A program made the position numbers and the translations under genes. From Combretum micranthum (taxonomy: Eukaryota > Streptophyta > Magnoliopsida > Myrtales > Combretaceae), in NCBI GenBank assembly GCA_024138025.1, contig JAMXBD010001104.1, positions 419,164 through 483,163 of the forward strand: a stretch of 64,000 bases of DNA, read 5' to 3'. Below, one piece after another: positions 13,023 through 24,138 of this stretch. A model generated the notes under the pieces. The model did not search any database. It worked only from the letters and a program-made list of their open reading frames with translations, and had not been told where the DNA came from. Within the stretch, counting starts at the first letter, position 1, and every line of letters starts with the position of its first letter.

Positions 13023-13709
13023 CTGTTAAAAGTATGTATGCGTCCAGAGTAGATGCATATTTTAACAGATCTGATTGAGATCCTCGTTTAGAAAACAAGG
13101 AAAATGTTGAGGATTCAATAGAGAAAATGATTAAGCACTCAAATAACAAACCAACCAAATATTGAGAATTAAATTTGTATTTTTCTTGTTGAAAAATCGA
13201 TCACAACATCTAAATGAAACAAGAAAATACTAAATTCATAAAACAAATTATGAAAAAGATATCTTTTGTAGGCTAGTAAAAAAAAAAAAAATCAGTGGTT
13301 TTTATGTGCAATGGACTTCTAACTATTGAAAAAGAGTATAGGGGAAAAACAAGGGAATAACGTGGCCTCTATGAACGCAAGTGATCTATTAAGTATAAGG
13401 ACTTGACATAAATCAAGTTGATAAATTGTTTCCTTAACCTTACTTGTCATATTTATATGCAAACATGGCAACCAAAAGTCTATAGATCACTTGAAAAAGA
13501 AGACCGAAGTCACTTAATGCTGTAAAAAGACTATATAGGAATGATAGACTGAAGAAAATAATCTTATTTCAACACATTAGGGCACAAAACATAGGACACC
13601 AAAATGTAAAAAGTCAGGACTAAAAATTTAAATGACTTTATTTGATATCAAATAGCGTTCATCTAAACCATAGGCATCTTAAGAGAGAATGGAGAAATAA
13701 TAATAATAG

Positions 13710-13841
13710 CTGGAGAGCATGATGAAATTTCCATTCACCAGTACTTTCTGCTCGTGCTTGCAAAACGTGTTTCCACTTCAGGATCTGACTTTGTTTCCTC
13801 AACCAGTTCTTGGCATCTTCATTTAAGTCGTAGGGACTTCT
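13710..13841 (-). other. Candidate exon, unknown gene, at LINE border
   Basis: A minus-strand open frame reads YDLNEDAKNWLRKQSQILKW, then KHVLQARAESTGEWKFHHAL. Its balanced, charged composition is unlike the translated junk around it. An in-frame stop lies directly upstream (TAA near 13842-13844) and the LINE 3' end lies just beyond. Family unknown. Likely an exon of the same broken gene as 12959-13022. Confidence 0.35.
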
Positions 13842-13920
13842 TTAACCAACATCATGCGTATGCCTTATAGCAGAGATCAATATAAACTTTGTTAAGTACT
13901 AAGTCTCTCAAATCAACAGA

Positions 13921-14435
13921 TCAAAGTGTGTGATAAATTAAGCAAAAGGGACAAGATGTTGTCTGTGTTGCATGCTTTTGATAAAGATTAACCATGGTAG
14001 GAATAGAATTGGAGATCAACCCTAGAGAAAATGCTAAGCTTTTAGCAAGGTTTGTATACTCTATCCTTTTCCATTCCTTAGATGATACAACTTTAGATGA
14101 GGAAGGTCTTATAACTGATGACAAATGTTTCTTCTCATGCAAGTGGTGGTAAATTGACTTGACCGTACAATTGCCATGACGATCGTCAGGTCGAACCACG
14201 CAGTCCTCAATATTAGAAGGTGCAAAAGGTACACTTCTAACTGCTCTTCTTTCTTCATAGAAAGGAAAGGATTTAGAAAATCTAAATTCCAGTCCAATTG
14301 ATCATGTCTCAAAATATTGCATACTCTTAGATTAGGGTCTATGAGATATCCTTGCTCTAATTTGTAATTCAGCAAAGATGGACTCCATCTGTCTCTTCCC
14401 ACATACACTTGTTTACCATATCCAATCCTCCACAC
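13921..14435 (-). pseudogene. LINE zf-RVT (RT zinc-binding) domain
   Basis: Two overlapping frames carry a plant LINE C-terminal region: WRIGYGKQVYVGRDRW with later LDWNLDFLNPFLS, then GLISNSIPTMVNLYQKHATQ followed by TTSCPFC. This matches the zf-RVT domain that follows RT in plant LINEs. The two parts are in different frames, so at least one frameshift is present. Confidence 0.75.
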
Positions 14436-15129
14436 TCTTTCATTGAATAGAATATCTCGATCTTCTAATGAACTACTCCATCCTCAGGATGTTCGGCTTC
14501 CTTTCTTAGTAAAATGAAACTCAGAGTCCATGAAATAAACGCCTTTAAGTAATCTAACCCAAAGAGCATTTGGATTCTTTTAAAGTTGCCAAGCTAATTT
14601 AGTGAGTAAACTCAAATTAAAGAGATGGATATCCTTGAAACCCATGCCACCATCTGCTTTAGATTTAGTCGTATGCTCCTAATTGAACCAATGAATCCGT
14701 CCCTGATCTTTGCGTTGAACCCACCAAAAATGTGCAATAGCTGAATTCACCTGATGACACCACTTCAAAGCAAACTTGAATACACCTACAGAGTAGGTGG
14801 GAACAGCAAAGGCAATAGCCTTAATGAGAGTTTCCCTTCTAGCTTCATTTAGTAGGAACTATTTCCATCCTTGAAGTTATGCAAAATCTTTACTTTAACA
14901 AAGCTTAGAGCTTCATTCTTCGATTTACTCCAGATTATAAGGAGACTAAGGTACTTTCCTAGATTCATAGTGGTAGGAATTCGTAACATGGATTCAATCT
15001 CCCTCTTCAAAAGCTCAAGAGTATGCTAGCTAAGAAACATTGTTGATTTGCTAAAGTTGACTACTTGGCTAGATGCTGCATAGTAAGTTTTAAGAATACT
15101 CCTCAAAATTTGTAAGTTGGATACATCAG

Positions 15130-16480
15130 TTTCTAAGAAAAATAATGAATCATCTGGAAAACAACAACAGCTCGTTTATTTCGCTAAATGAATAAGGTTG
15201 TAATGCAATTATTATTATGGAAGAATGAAATAGAACTGTAATAGGATTTTTCTTTATTAATTTTCTATTTAAATGGTGGTATTTTGAAAAAAAAAAAAAG
15301 ACACTTCCAGTATTGATTGGTATTCATAGGTTTAAATAAAGAATGAGTATTTAATTTTTTGTATAATAGGGATTCATTGTGGAACCGCTATTTAATGAAC
15401 TAAACAACGTAATAGCTATTCGTAAAGAATAAGGTTGTAATGGAATTACAATCACAGTGGAGTGAACAAGCAACAAATGAATTAGAATAGGACATAATGA
15501 TTTGACCCTGATTCATTTGAGTAAGCCTGATTCTACAGCTTTGTTAATGCCTTTTGACAGAATGTCAGCAATAATTAAGAACAAATAGGGTGATAATGGA
15601 TCCCCCTGCCTTAAGCCCTAATTAGGAATGACTTCACCAATAGGTTTACCATGCAAAACAATGTTAAAGGACACACTTGAAACACATTTCATAATCTAAC
15701 AAATCTATTTGCTTGCAAAACCCATTTTAGCCATGACTTCACTTAAGAAATCCTACCCTTCCCGATCATAAGCTTTACTCATGTCCATCTATAAAGTACA
15801 AAAATGTTTTCTCCTCTGATTGCAATTTTCCAAAAAGTGGAACATTTCATGGGCCATGACTATGTTATCTTGAATCGTACATCCTGATATAAAAGCATTT
15901 TGATTTTCTGATATGATATTGTTTAGAAAAGGTTTAAGATGATTCACCAAAATTTCAGACACTATTTTATGTAGATTATTACAAAGACTTATAGGTCTGT
16001 AATGGTTAATAGAACAAGGATTTTGAACTTTAGGTATCAAAACAAGATTAGTGCCATTTAGGTGAGGAGGGAAATTACCTAAATGGTACAAATTATGAAC
16101 CGCTGCCACCATAGAAAGACCAACAGTACTCCAATATGGCTAATAAAAAATTCCTGGAAAGCCATATGGGCCTAAAGCTTGCAAGGCTTCAAGTTGAAAG
16201 ACTGCTTCCCTAATTTCTTCTTCCACAAAAGGAGCACACAATATATTATTCATCTCATCTGTGATGATTTCATCCACCCATTCAAGGCTTTCTCCCTAAA
16301 GACCTCCGGTTCCCGACTTTAAAAAGATTCCTAAAGCTTTCAACAAATAAATGTCCAATCTCTCGTATTGTTTCAGCAAAACTGCTATCACATCTTTCAT
16401 GTCTATAGATCTTGTTTCTTTGTCTGCGACTGAGAGTCATATAATATAAAAAGGATGTATTTCTATCCACATATAATAAC
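15130..16480 (-). pseudogene. LINE reverse transcriptase
   Basis: The longest intact piece (15789-16112) contains GTNLVLIPKVQNP, then INHYRPISLCNNLHKIVSEI and ENQNAFISGCTIQDNIVMAH, the conserved fingers/palm motifs of LINE RT. The next part (15540-15780) has DMSKAYDREG and [14 protein letters not shown] in shifted frames with stops. The catalytic F-A-D-D region is at about 15140-15165, where the frame is damaged (an extra base gives P-D-D). Upstream pieces at 16282-16470 and 16504-16878 carry linker sequence between endonuclease and RT. Not functional. Confidence 0.85.
15166..15515. mobile_element. Insertion inside the LINE RT, MITE-like
   Basis: About 350 bp with no LINE homology separates the [12 protein letters not shown] part of RT from its DD motif. 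The two ends share the direct word AATAAGGTTGTAATG (near 15191 and 15429). Clear inverted repeats were not seen, so the class is unknown. Confidence 0.45.
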
Positions 16481-16880
16481 CAGCTAACACGGGATCTTTG
16501 ATGCTAATAAATTTCTTCACGACTCTTAATTTCATCCAATTGTACTTGAATTAATTCCTCTTTATCATAATTGTGCTCCTCTATATTACCCTGAATTATA
16601 ACTAGCTTTTGTTTGAGTTCTTTAATCATGTTTTCATTGTTTGGAAATTTCAACTTACTCCATCGAGTCAAATGTTTGCTACATTCACTTAACTTTAAGA
16701 TAATATTTTCCAATTGCTGTGCACCATTAATACCTCTCCAAACTCCATCAACAATACTGCCATACTCCTTCGACACCATGTAAAGATTTTCGAATCTAAA
16801 ACACTTTTTCCCTTTGCCATCCACAAACAAAGTATTCACTATCAGTGCTACATGATTAAATCCAACTGCTGGTTTCATGA

Positions 16881-17470
16881 ATGATTTGTGTTTTTGGGAA
16901 CTTTTCTAACCAGTCACTAGATCCCAAACCCTTGTCAAGCCTTTTGTTGTTTGACCATGTAAACATAGATCCAATGAAACCTAAATCCATCAAACGTGCA
17001 TCGTTAATCATTTTTGAAAAGATGACATTCTCCTTCTTCTCCTATTCTACCTCCATATTTCTCAAAATCATCCACTATCTCATTGAAATCTCCCACACAA
17101 AGCCATAGACCATTAACAGCTTTAGAAATTTCAATTAAATCGTTCATAACTTTCGTTTATTTTGAAACTCAGTAGGGCCATAGAACCAAGTGAAAATCCA
17201 ACCAAAGAGTCATCATTCCATAGAACTTCACAATGGATAAACCAACTGCTCTCTACAATATTAACCTAAAGATCAGCATTCCACCATAATAACAAACCTC
17301 CACTTAAACTTCAGGGGAACATAAAAGCTCTGAGGAAATGCAAATGGTTTCTCACTTGTTTAGCTAATTGTCTTTATTTTTAGTTTCTAAAGAAACATTA
17401 TACATGGATTGTGTTTCTTAAGTAGGTCATTTAGCTGTTGAATTGTCGAGGGAGACCCAAAACCTCAACA
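16881..17470 (-). pseudogene. LINE APE-type endonuclease
   Basis: In pieces on the minus strand: SPSTIQQLNDLLKKHNPCIM with FL and an ETK motif just after (catalytic Glu region), then VGDFNEIVDDFEKYGGR (conserved GDFNE) and, after a frameshift, MDLGFIGSMFTWSNNK. These are the ordered landmarks of plant LINE endonucleases that nick target DNA. Multiple stops disable it. Confidence 0.8.
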
Positions 17471-18419
17471 ATTCTATGACAAGTAACTCATGGCCTCATG
17501 TGGTTGTCACAGGCCAGCCACCACCGCCACCATTATTTCATTCAACCACTAAAACCTCATATAGACCATTTGCTCATTAGTAAGTGTAATATTAATATCT
17601 CCATGCTTGCGAATAGCAACTTTCCTAACAACTTTCTTATGAGTTATCCTTTTAATTGCAGTACCTAAGGCTGCATTTATTTGTGATGACATAACATCAA
17701 ATTTAATTTTTTTACAGGTCTCAAGATTTGCATCATGGTTGCCAGGACTTTAAACTTAGATGGGAGAAGATTGGTACAATAGCTAATGCATTCACCTCGT
17801 TCTCTTTTGCCACAATACTGGATTTTTCCTCATCCAAAGGTATGTCAACATAATACTTCTCCTTTCATGGCTCATCTATCTTCTTGGGATTCACATTATG
17901 TTCTTTAAAATTGTTTCCTCCTCTACATATGCTATCCATCCAAAAATTCCTACAACAGTTTCAGCAGTATGTGTAGACAAAGGGATTGTAGGTGAAAGGG
18001 ATGGCTTGTTTTCTGTTGGTGTGAAAGTATGGGAAGTGTTTGAAGGGGTAGAAGTTTGATGATTGGGTTAGCTTGTAGTGGAGGCTGATATGGAAAAAAA
18101 GGAAGGTGTGTGCATAGTTTGGTTAAGTTTAACTGTAGGTAATAGTTTACAAATGTTTATATCAGATGATCAATAGGTTTAGACAAAGGGTCAAGCATAT
18201 GGCTGTAGGTTTGGAAAGATGAGGGGAATGAGAAGAGGATGGGAATTTTGATTGTGTATGTTAGTGTTTTGGGAAAGGGGAGGTTTAGATTCATAGTGCT
18301 TCAAATTCTGGAACTGAGCAAAACTCCAATTTTCCTTATCTACCACTTTTTGATCAGATCTACAATTTCTGTTTTCCATAAAAACAACATTTTAAGCTGG
18401 ATTTGCTCTCAAACCAAAA
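17471..18419 (-). other. LINE linker region between ORF1 and endonuclease
   Basis: No conserved motif. Short frames on both strands at 18191-18442 are shadows of a Ser/Asn-rich linker. Included to account for the stretch. Confidence 0.5.
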
Positions 18420-19135
18420 CCAACAAAAATTCTGTGATCTAGGATAAGAACATAATTTACTGACATGTCTTAAATGCCCACAATCAAAGCAAAAATCTAA
18501 TAATCTTTCATACTTGAAACTGCCCTATACTTGCTACCATCTTTTTTATCGACCCAAGCTCTAGATCTTAGTGGTTTTGTAGAATCAATCTTCACTTTAA
18601 CACGCAAAAAGCTCTTCCTTAAGCCAACTATAGATATCACAAGCTTAACCTCTACTACCATGCCAACTAGTGAACCCAACTTATTAGCATTATTCACCGT
18701 GATATGGTCTAATTGATGACCATGAATCTAAATCCAAAGGGAAATGGAGTTCAGATCAATGCCCTTTACTCTTAGATCAGATCGCCATTTCTCCATAACA
18801 AGCAAATGATCCATTACCACCCAAGGCCTTTCTTATATCACCTTTGCATCTGATTCTTCATCATCAAAGGCTAAGAGAAACAAATTTGTACCCATGAGAG
18901 AGTTCTTAACATCTCCAAACGATTTTCAGGCCTTTTTAAATATGTTAATCACACCATTTTTGTTAAGAGATTTATTTGAGATTACTTTCCCAATCATTAA
19001 AACACCATTGTTGCTAATGATTTTTGTATTTTTTTTTTCCAAATCCACATTATCTAAGATATTACGATAAGACATATTGGAGTGCATATGTAGCTTACTT
19101 GAGGTAGCAGCAAAATTCGAAGACCTATACATATG
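18420..19135 (-). pseudogene. LINE ORF1-like: DUF4283 and CCHC knuckle
   Basis: The N-terminal part reads NNGVLMIGKVISNKSLNKNG then VINIFKKA, continuing after a TGA (probably once Trp) into the DUF4283 region. A second piece (18497-18697) has RVKVKIDSTKPLRSRAWVDK, followed downstream by FCFDCGHLRH, a CCHC-like zinc knuckle (about 18440-18490). This is the nucleic-acid-binding part of plant LINE polyproteins. Broken by at least one stop and frame changes. Confidence 0.75.
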
Positions 19136-19640
19136 GATCAACAAACAATAAAAGATTGACATAACGAGAAAAAACAAAGCAAAAGTAAAAAACAACAAGA
19201 GGTAGATGACACATAGAGATATATGTCACAGACAAGAAGGATAAGGGAAGAAAATAGACGCAAATATAATTGGATAGGAAAGAAGAAACAAAAAAATGTA
19301 TCTATCTTTTTGTGTTATATATATTGTTATTTTATTTTTATATGATCAGAAAGAAAACATGAAAAGGGAATGAATATATACATACCGAAAATGCATCAAC
19401 ATAATCACTAGTATGATGCAGACAAACACAGATAGCACAAAAAAGGAAAGAAAAGAAAAAAAAAACATAATGATGCAAAGAGAGAAGAAAGATGAGTGCA
19501 GGTAGTTACAAAAGAAACAAACACGAGATGGAGAAAATAGAAAAGAACAAAAAGAGCCACAAGCCATAGCTGTAGGACCACTCTCAAAAGAGAGATTTTC
19601 TTCCTCTAAAAGAATAGAGAGAGATATCTCCCGGGCCTAT

Positions 19641-19915
19641 ACTCAATGATTAGTTAAGTAAAAAAATTGCTCAATTGGAATAAGAAAAACAAAGCCATAA
19701 TTAAACATAACAAAGCTATCCCATAACTAGTTGTCTAAAAAATTGTTCAAATAATTGAAACATGAAAAGACACAAACAAAGTCGCAAAATTATTAAAAAA
19801 AAAAAATCTTCTTTTGTCGTAGAGAAAAATGAAAAAGAAATATTACATACACCAAGCAATTTTGGAGTCCAACCAAAATAAATTAGATTATGATACAAAA
19901 AGTGAAATTATATTA
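19641..19915. other. Short spacer between LINE and NLR pseudogene
   Basis: AT-rich; no supported feature. Confidence 0.5.
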
Positions 19916-21690
19916 TTATATGACTAACCTTGAGTAGAGTACATTTTTTTGGCAACTGGGTACTTCTCTATGTGGTAGTTTACTGCAATCCTCAATGCAC
20001 ACACTCGTTATATGATTTAACCTGGTGAGCTCAATGGGGTCTAGCTTCAAAGATTGGCATTGGGTAATATAAACCTTCTCTAAGGACTTCAATTGTTTGA
20101 GGTGTCCAATAAATTCAAGCCCTTCACATTTGTGAAAAGTCGAGCTTTTTAGATTCCCCATCCTTGAAAGGCAAGGCAAACTTCTTAATGATGGACAATT
20201 GCAGATCGTTAAACTTGTCAACGATGCTAGTCCATCACACCATCCTATGCTCTATAGTTTTCCACATGCAGTCAATTTTAGTGAATCTATTGCCATCTTT
20301 CTTATGAAAAATTTAATCAAGGACTCTAATCCATTAAGCCACAATATCCTTTTTACATTCTCACAATCCAACAATGCTATTGTAGGTAAACTTCTCAATT
20401 TTGATAACAAGGGAATTCTTCTAATGATGGACAATTTTCTATGGATAATATAGTTAAAGACTCTAGTCCATCAAGTTGTGCTACCCCCTTTCAGATGTCA
20501 CAATTCCACAATTCCAATTTAGATAGACGTTTCAAGTTTGACAAACAAGGAAGGTCTTGTATAGATAAACTACAAAATATGGATAAACAAGTTAAAGACT
20601 CTAGTCTAAGCACCTTTATGCTTATCAACTTTCCACATCTACTCAAATTTAGTGAATCTATTTCAGGGTTTTTTATGGATAAATTAGTGAAAGACTCTAG
20701 TTCGACAAAATCTTCTATCCATACCATTTCACAATTCCACAATTCTATTGAGGAAGATCCCCAATTTTATCAAATAGGAGAGTGCTTTTAAGGATGGACA
20801 ATCTCTTATTGATAAATAAATCAAAGACTCCAGTCCATCAAACCCTTCTATCCAGACAAGTTCTTAAGATCCCATAATTCTCTTGTGGAAAGACTTCCAA
20901 TTTTATCAAACAAGGGAGTGCTCTTAAGGATGGACAATCTCTTATTGATAAATAAATCAAAGACTCCGTCTATCAAATCCTTCTATCCACACAAGTTCTT
21001 AAGATTCCACAATTCTCTTGAGGAAAGACTTCCCAATTTTATCAAACAAGGGAGTGCTTTTGAGGATGGACAATTTCTTATTGATAAATAAATCAAAGAC
21101 TCTAGTCCATCAAACCCTTCTATCTACACCAAGTTCTTAAGATTCTATAAATTTAATAAAGATAGACTTCTTAATTTACTTATATGTAAATTCACTTAGA
21201 AATCCAATTCTCTTAGACTTTGAATCTCTCTTATGTTACCTCTAGCAATTTCTAACTTTTCCAACTTTTTCACGTAACACATCTAGAATTCCACCTAGAA
21301 GCTTACAATCATTCAATGTCAAAAGTGATAGTGATGATGGAAGCTGCAGATGGTCCTGGAATTCTACAAAAGATAAATCCAATTCCTTAAGGCGAAAATC
21401 CATTTATAATCTCCACTCCAATAATGATACAAGGAATGCATAGATGCAACTTCTCAAGTGTAGGTGACCTCTAAATCCATTGAAAATCTAAGCACTGAGG
21501 ATCAGCTTGACCAAAGGAAATTTGAAAGGATCACTATTGCAATATTGGCAACATAATTCTAATTCATCAATATTAATGAACTTAAGTAGGTCATGTGAGT
21601 TCATTTCAATATGCATTGGCCTAAAGTTGATAAATAAATGTGTTAAACCTGAGGGAAGCTTTGTCATTCTATACAAGAGTTTGTCTTAAA
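19916..21690 (-). pseudogene. NLR-type leucine-rich-repeat region, broken
   Basis: Successive minus-strand frames read as LRRs: MTSLTICNCPSLRSLPCLSR and LKQLKSLEKVYITQCQSLKL (19916-20221); LLSKLRSLPTIALLDCENVK (20252-20434); ELESFTNLSIKNPEIDSLNL and LKRLSKLELWNCDI (20491-20742); LKELDLSFVEFQDHLQLPSS then LSLLTLNDCKLL (about 21300-21400); GLTHLFINFRPMHIEMNSHD and NIDELELC (21488-21676). This style is typical of C-terminal LRRs of plant NLR immune receptors, perhaps TIR-type. No NB-ARC or TIR motif is present in the window. The frames differ and are separated by stops, so it is a pseudogene or an unspliceable relic. Confidence 0.7.
20640..21190 (-). repeat. Tandem LRR-coding units, period 136 bp
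   Basis: The word AGGATGGACA recurs at 20791, 20927 and 21063 (as GAGGATGGACA), a 136-bp period, with GATAAATAAATCAAAGACTC following each. A more diverged unit precedes at about 20650-20785. Since 136 is not a multiple of three, each unit shifts the LRR reading frame. Confidence 0.85.
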
Positions 21691-22600
21691 TAAATGATTT
21701 AGAACGTGTAATATACATGATTCATTTATTACTTTAGAGACAAATAATTGCTAAGTTCATTTAAGGTGATCATTCAATTATTAGACAGACACTCACGGTA
21801 TTGTACTAAATGTAACAAACAAAGGATTATCTTATAATTAATGTATCTTAACATCTACCAAGTGATATCGAGCACATGCATAATTCTATACTATTATAAC
21901 ATATATTAATAAACATCTAACTACAAACACATACAAATAAATCACGAGGAATATCTTACTTGATTTAAGTATTTTCATATTTTTGGCAATATCTTACTTG
22001 ATTTAAGTATGATTTTTGCAAATTTATAGCGTTTTCATACAATTTTGGACACTCGTTCCAATGGTGTAATTCTTTTTACAAAGGAAGTCTCTTACAATAT
22101 AAATATAGCAAAGTCAAATGCCTAGACTTTATAATATAATTGTTTAAATAGCTTCTCATTTTCTTTTGCTAAAAACCCTACTAAAGTATTATCATCTATG
22201 ATACTATATAGCTCTTACTAATTTCCTTAACTGATATTTTATATATATTATAAAGTCTAGTTGGTAATTATTGTTTTTATTGCATTAAGTACTCCTTGAT
22301 GCTATTTTTATTGAACATTGCATGATGCAATCAATATATATGATTTCATTTATCTTTATGGGTAATCAAATGGAAGTAAAATTTTGAGAAATTAACCTCA
22401 AGACTGTGTTGAATATTATGGAAGAGATTGGTTGATAATATTTAAACTCAAAACTTTATTTCAAAGTGTAGGGACTTGTAATATTTAATGGTTATTCATC
22501 CGGAATTCCTTCTTTATTTATTCTTACCACAAGCTAAATGTAACTCAAACCTTTAAAATTCCTTATTCTATCTTTACATGTGTGTGCTGGCTAGAAATGG
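21691..22600. other. AT-rich spacer
   Basis: No coding or structured feature supported. A direct repeat of about 30 bases (around ATCTTACTTGATTTAAGTAT) occurs at about 21952 and 21989. Confidence 0.5.
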
Positions 22601-23729
22601 ATAAGGAAAAGAAGTGTTATGGCATGTGGCTTAGATGATTAATGGAGAAGATAAAGGAAGAAAGGGGAGAGAGGAAACGAAGAGAGCGGTGTGGTATTTT
22701 GTTTGGGAAGAAGGGATTTTTCGACTAAGGAAAAGCAGGAAGAAGGAGAGGAATATGAGAGAAGAAAGAAGGAAATATCTGAGAAGAAATGGAAGAGAAG
22801 AGAGAGAGCTAGGTGGCATATAACATATATAAAGGAAGGGAGAAGCTCGACTGGTCATTGCGAGGCAAAATTGTAAGCCGTAAAAATTCTAATGGTTAAT
22901 TCATTGATCCTAGTGTGGCAATGTCTAAGTAAAGTTGTACTAGGAAAGATCTCGTAGTTCTAAGAAGTGTCGGTGTTGTGGTTGGTTATTTGAGACTACC
23001 TAATAATCAATATATACATATATAACCTATGGTGTACTGTGATACTAAGTTGCCCCTTTGGTGATTACTATGCTAAAGATATATATAATTACATGGTTGA
23101 CTATCACGTTTATAACAAGTACATGTCAATCAATGTTATTTATTCATATGCATGATTATCGATATATTGTACTAGACTCTGGTTCACCCTTTTTCTTTTT
23201 CAAGTACAAATGACACTCCTATGGCATTTAATTTGTCTAGATACGACATTATAGTGGATTACGGAGAGGATGCTAGTTATGAGACTATATAGTCAACCAT
23301 TAGGATTGAATTTATTAATTTTATGGAGATGGAGACTCCTATTGTATGTATGTTATGTTAGCATATTACTTTTGGTATGGACCCCATTTAATTTATTGGA
23401 TTGTGATGTTAGTTTCACTAGATGAACTTTCTAAGTCATCAAACATTAGTGTGATGTAGGCTTATGACTACCCTTGTATTTACATGTTGAGTTATTTATT
23501 ATATGTTTGTTGACTTGAAGTTAAAGTAATTAATGTGTGTTGATGGTCATAATAAGTAATTATTGTGATCAATAGAAGTTACTGAGCCTTTTCGTGTTCA
23601 TGTATAATATCAATACGCAGTGGGTTGTAATTGTCCTTAATTTGAAGGCATTACATAAAATCTTCAAGCAAATTAAAGGCTTTCTCTATACATTATAATT
23701 TTTATAATATTTCTATACTAGGTATTACA
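22601..23729 (+). repeat. LTR fragment related to Tekay-type LTRs
   Basis: A TATA-like ATATATAAAGG (22826-22836) is followed by leader-like sequence, then CCCTTTTTCTTTTTCAA before a short exon-like frame whose peptide shares SRYD-x-x-x-D with the chromovirus LTR peptide at 32363-32463. The right end GGTATTACA at 23729 resembles LTR ends. The left boundary and a target duplication were not found, so it is a fragment. Purine-rich frames at 22631-22876 are not genes. Confidence 0.45.
23204..23292 (+). other. LTR mini-exon candidate
   Basis: After a pyrimidine tract and CAA (CAG expected), the frame opens with two bases (GT), then 28 codons and TAG. The peptide contains AFNLSRYDIIVDYGEDASYE, acidic and Tyr-rich. 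The phase and position match the other LTR mini-exons in this window. The acceptor is mutated (CAA for CAG), consistent with a decayed copy. Confidence 0.4.
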
Positions 23730-23761
23730 AATGCTTCGAAGTTTGAATTAATTTAAGAATA

Positions 23762-24138
23762 AAATAAATTATATTGAAAGATTTTCAATATTTGAAGGTA
23801 AGTTAATTTAAGATATTAACATTTTAAATAGTTAAATAGAGGAGTCAACAATTTGAGGTAAATTCATGTAAGGCATCAACATTTCAAGTGGTTAAAAAGA
23901 TGAATCAATATTGCACAGTGTGAGTCAAATAAGGTATCAATAATTGGTCATTAATAAAAAATAAGGAAACTTAATTAAAAACTAGTCCAAAAGTTGATAT
24001 CTTAAACGAATATTGCGAATGTTGATATCTCATTTTATTTATTTTGTAGAATATTGATTTCTCTTTTTAACCACTTAAAACTTTGATATCTTAAATGAAC
24101 TTACTTCTAAATATTGATACATTGCATATAATTTACCA
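23762..24138. mobile_element. MITE family B, second copy
   Basis: Inverted ends: the left reads ATAAATTATATTG...AAGGTAAGTTAATTTAAG; the right, complemented, reads GGTAAATTATATGC...AGAAGTAAGTTCATTTAAG. Inside, TTAAATAG/TTAAGTGGTTAAA words are also mirrored. Length about 375 bp, with no coding capacity. Similar in plan to 1797-2160. Confidence 0.65.

Larger units (their letters stand above)
13890..19640 (-). mobile_element. Dead LINE (L1-like, DUF4283-containing)
   Basis: Minus-strand order is 5' region, DUF4283/CCHC ORF1 part, APE-type endonuclease, reverse transcriptase and zf-RVT domain: the full order of a plant L1-like LINE. Every domain carries stops or frameshifts. The 5' limit is a guess, at the CCCGGGAGATATCTCTC-like leader near 19600-19640. 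I see no clear poly(A) tail or target duplication at the 3' end. A 350-bp MITE splits the RT. An NLR pseudogene lies immediately upstream on the same strand. Confidence 0.8.

Noticed and set aside
22631..22876. Overlapping Arg/Glu/Lys-rich and Ser/Leu-rich frames
   Set aside because: Purine-rich stretch read in several frames; part of an LTR fragment.
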